Assembly (NCBI GenBank): GCA_023336765.1
Contig: JAMBLL010000215.1
Coordinates: forward strand, 1 to 8,501
Length of the DNA stretch: 8,501 nucleotides
Direction of reading: 5' to 3'
From: Actinomycetes bacterium
Lineage (GTDB): Bacteria; Actinomycetota; Acidimicrobiia; Spongiisociales; UBA5794
Notes under the pieces: generated by a model
Databases searched by the model: none
The model's input: the letters and a program-made list of their open reading frames with translations, nothing else
Told to the model about the DNA's origin: nothing
Position numbers and translations under genes: made by a program
In this document: piece after piece, positions 6,612 through 8,501 of the stretch
Layout: every line of letters begins with the position of its first letter
How positions within the stretch are numbered: the stretch's first letter is position 1

Positions 6612-7397
6612 TCAGTACGTGGTTGCTATCTGCAACGCGGTTTCGGCGTATTCGCCCACGGCGCGCAGCCCAGTGTCCTCTGCATCCTGGCGTTGCACGA
6701 CGACACGACACCAGTCGGCAGCCTTGCCCTTGATGACCTGGTCTGTGTCCTCTGGCCCATAACGCCATGCGGAGTAGAACGGGCCCATGACCTCGACGCG
6801 GATACCCTGGGGTGGGTACTCCAATCCAGCCTGTTCGAAGGCGAATGGGAGCGTTCTGTGCCCGAGGGCGGCAATGTGCCGAAGACGGGTGGTATCAGCA
6901 AGTGGGTCGACGTATTCCTCGTCGTCCTCTGGCGGTGCAGCGAGCGGAGTGATCCTGTCGAGGATGGCTCCCTTGACATCGAGGCCGTGGGCCCATGTTT
7001 CCATGAGTCGCACCGCAGCGAACGATTGTGTGCTCATCTCTCCGTGGAGCCATGGGACCCTATCCGTTGCGAGCATCCGCGAAAGGGCATCAACGACATC
7101 AGCTCGACCAAAACGCCACCACTCGATGATCTCCTGGTGACGGCGCCCTCGGCCGCGTTCGGCCCCCATCTCCGTCCAGGCGTCAATATCGGTGATGTCC
7201 TCTGCCTTGAGGCGTGCCTCGCCTTCGGCAAGCACTTCGGCCGCGAACTCCTCGGTGTGAGCCAGGTGGCTGACGGTGTCCTGAATCGTCCAGCCATGAG
7301 CTGGAGTAGGAGTCCGCCACTGGCGATCACGAAGTGTTTGAAGGAACTGATCGAGTTGTTGCTGTTCGGCAACGAGGTCTGAGAGAATCGCCCGCAT
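6612..7397 (-). CDS. TIGR03084-like DinB/MDMPI-fold metal-binding protein
   Basis: A 261-residue cytosolic protein of the DinB / mycothiol-dependent maleylpyruvate isomerase (MDMPI) superfamily, closest in pattern to TIGR03084. The N-terminal four-helix domain shows the family's metal site: His44 in HGWTIQDTVSHLAHTEEF and an ExxxH pair, Glu133 and His137, in VRLMETWAHGLDV. The segment PTPAHGWTIQDTVSHLAHTE is a strong family signature. The C-terminal third (about 165-261) likely forms the smaller alpha/beta domain attached in this group. Relatives include thiol-dependent transferases and isomerases using mycothiol or a similar cofactor; the actual reaction is unknown and no pathway genes lie next to it. 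The ATG at 7397 lacks a ribosome binding site but has TAGAAT six bases upstream. It follows the LOG-family gene by 46 bp and may be transcribed both with it and alone. Confidence 0.88.
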   Translation of the reverse strand: MRAILSDLVAEQQQLDQFLQTLRDRQWRTPTPAHGWTIQDTVSHLAHTEEFAAEVLAEGEARLKAEDITDIDAWTEMGAERGRGRRHQEIIEWWRFGRADVVDALSRMLATDRVPWLHGEMSTQSFAAVRLMETWAHGLDVKGAILDRITPLAAPPEDDEEYVDPLADTTRLRHIAALGHRTLPFAFEQAGLEYPPQGIRVEVMGPFYSAWRYGPEDTDQVIKGKAADWCRVVVQRQDAEDTGLRAVGEYAETALQIATTY

Positions 7398-7403
7398 GAC
7401 GTA

Positions 7404-7409
7404 ATTCTA
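7404..7409 (-). promoter_or_regulatory. Candidate -10 box (TAGAAT) of the MDMPI-like gene, leaderless
   Basis: TAGAAT is one base from TATAAT and ends six bases before the ATG at 7397, as in leaderless genes. The 46-bp gap also holds a small CCCC-AGTC-GGGG inverted repeat (7410-7421) directly next to the hexamer, which could hinder or tune transcription, or be a weak hairpin after the LOG gene. No good -35 hexamer is seen. Confidence 0.55.
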
Positions 7410-7443
7410 CCCCAGTCGGGGAGTCACGAAGAGGAACACGTTC

Positions 7444-8481
7444 TCAGGCGGACTCGTTCAGGCGGTCGATGAGCATACGGAGCCTTCCATAGCTTCGTCG
7501 GTTGAAATGGAACATGAGGCGGGGGAGGTCCACGTTGTCGTCGGAGTCGATCTCGGCCTGCGTTGCGTCGATCCTGATGATCGAGCCCGAATCGATGATG
7601 TCAGCGAACTCGAGGTTCAGGTCTGCGAGGAGCCCATCCGGGATTTCTGACGTGAGTCGGAGAACAAGGCGGTTCTCCACGTATCGTTGTGAGTGATAAA
7701 CAGAGAAGAAGCGTGTGATGTGCTCGATCGCCTCGTCGACGTCTGTCGTAACAAGATAGAGGTTCATGTCATCAGGAGAGATCATCCGCTGGTCGGCCAA
7801 TGCCTGGCATAGGTGCTCCCACGCCTGCCAATAGCCGGTGCCTGGGGCATCGATCATGACGATCGGGTGGAGGTCTGACTTGCCCGTTTGGACCAACGTG
7901 AGGAGTTCAAATGCCTCGTCCATGGTTCCGAAGCCTCCAGGGAACAGAGCAAAGGCGTCGGACTCCTTAACGAACTGCACTTTCCGGGTGAAAAAGTACT
8001 TGAAGTTGATGACCTGACCCGGCGAGAGGTACTCGTTGGCACCACTCTCGAACGGAAGTCGGATGTTGACTCCGAAACCGGCGTCGACGCCTGCACCCTT
8101 GTTCGCGGCCTCCATGATCCCAGGTCCCGCACCGGTGATAACCATGTATCCATGGACAACGGAGATCTTACGTGCGAACTCCTCGGCGAGCATGTAGTTG
8201 GGATCATCGGGAGACGTTCTTGCGGATCCGTAAACGGCGACCTTCTTCGTGTCCTTGTAGGGACCGAATACGAGCGATGAGTACCGCAACTCCTTGAGGG
8301 CAGTGTTCATCATCTTGATATCCCCGCGCCCTGTTTCGTCCTTGATCAGTTTCAACGCCGTGACGATGATCTCGCGTACAAGGTCCGCATCCCTGGAAAG
8401 GCCGTGCTTGGTCGCCACGACGTCAGCGACAAGTTGATCGATCTTCGCGTCGATCTGTTCATTGTTCATGCCGTAAGCCAT
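7444..8481 (-). CDS. LOG-family (TIGR00730) Rossmann-fold nucleotide hydrolase-like protein, long form
   Basis: A 345-residue cytosolic protein of the LOG/lysine decarboxylase-like family, whose studied members cleave nucleoside 5'-monophosphates at the N-glycosidic bond, releasing cytokinin bases in LOG enzymes or other bases in bacterial nucleosidases. The Rossmann core starts at VAVYGSARTSPDDPNY (81-96), continues through ITGAGPGIMEAANKGA (115-130) and FFTRKVQFV (163-171, candidate catalytic Arg166), and carries the signature PGGFGTMDE (181-189; Glu189 catalytic candidate). About 75 N-terminal and 80 C-terminal residues (after about 260) extend it well beyond the roughly 190-residue short LOG form; these parts have no motif I recognise. 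The ATG at 8481 is preceded at six bases by TACATT. The frame is open to the window edge, so a start further upstream cannot be excluded, and Met5 is another option. Substrate is unproven. Confidence 0.9.
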   Translation of the reverse strand: MAYGMNNEQIDAKIDQLVADVVATKHGLSRDADLVREIIVTALKLIKDETGRGDIKMMNTALKELRYSSLVFGPYKDTKKVAVYGSARTSPDDPNYMLAEEFARKISVVHGYMVITGAGPGIMEAANKGAGVDAGFGVNIRLPFESGANEYLSPGQVINFKYFFTRKVQFVKESDAFALFPGGFGTMDEAFELLTLVQTGKSDLHPIVMIDAPGTGYWQAWEHLCQALADQRMISPDDMNLYLVTTDVDEAIEHITRFFSVYHSQRYVENRLVLRLTSEIPDGLLADLNLEFADIIDSGSIIRIDATQAEIDSDDNVDLPRLMFHFNRRSYGRLRMLIDRLNESA

Positions 8482-8487
8482 GGCAGG

Positions 8488-8493
8488 AATGTA
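8488..8493 (-). promoter_or_regulatory. Candidate -10 box (TACATT) of the LOG-family gene, leaderless
   Basis: TACATT fits TANNNT and ends six bases before the ATG at 8481. No ribosome binding site is visible in the 20 bases upstream. The -35 region would lie beyond the window edge. The match in position with the two other candidate promoters supports the 8481 start. Confidence 0.5.
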
Positions 8494-8501
8494 GCCGTCA
8501 G

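Noticed and set aside
6597..7382. 261-codon open frame on the plus strand
   Set aside because: It lies almost wholly antisense to the MDMPI-like gene, whose protein shows clear family motifs; the antisense translation has none and no ribosome binding site or promoter fits it.
7410..7421. CCCC-AGTC-GGGG as a terminator after the LOG gene
   Set aside because: Only a 4-bp stem and no U tract; it abuts the next gene's -10 box, so a terminator call is not supported.
7888..8280. 130-codon plus-strand frame inside the LOG-family gene
   Set aside because: Antisense shadow of a well-supported coding region, with low-complexity charged sequence and no family resemblance.

Overview
The window reads as a moderately GC-rich chromosome segment of an actinomycete-type bacterium. 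The grounds are a full-length two-part Lhr helicase of about 1,460 residues, a protein of the TIGR03084/mycothiol-dependent maleylpyruvate isomerase-like fold, a DUF4032 kinase-like protein, and gene starts of the leaderless kind. A deep-branching actinobacterial group such as Acidimicrobiia is my guess, with no marker gene to prove it. All five protein genes lie on the minus strand, so reading order runs from high to low coordinates.

Layout from 8501 down to 1: (1) a long LOG-family (TIGR00730) Rossmann-fold protein at 8481-7444; (2) after 46 bp, a DinB/MDMPI-like metal-site protein at 7397-6612; (3) a 437-bp gene-free gap at 6611-6175 with a 19-bp direct repeat, several short inverted repeats and a second short direct repeat; (4) a tight three-gene operon: lhr (6174-1792), a small coiled-coil protein of unknown function (1792-1382), and a kinase-like DUF4032 protein (1385-165), joined by TGATG and ATGA overlaps; (5) at 1-185, a block of short tandem repeats arranged as a large imperfect inverted repeat, which supplies the last codons and the stop codon of the DUF4032 gene.

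How the genes may work together: Lhr is a 3'-5' DNA translocase/helicase linked to DNA repair in actinobacteria. The two genes translationally coupled to it are candidates for partners in the same process, but neither has a known role there. The two upstream genes look like independent housekeeping or accessory enzymes. The clearest shared regulatory signal is that the three genes not coupled to an upstream gene (LOG, MDMPI-like, lhr) each carry a TANNNT hexamer exactly 6 nt before the ATG, as expected for leaderless transcripts. The internal operon gene after lhr instead has an AGGAG ribosome binding site.

I see no CRISPR array, tRNA or rRNA, intact mobile element or obvious defence system. 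The less ordinary parts are the repeat block at 1-185, the repeat-bearing gap at 6175-6611, and the lhr operon composition.
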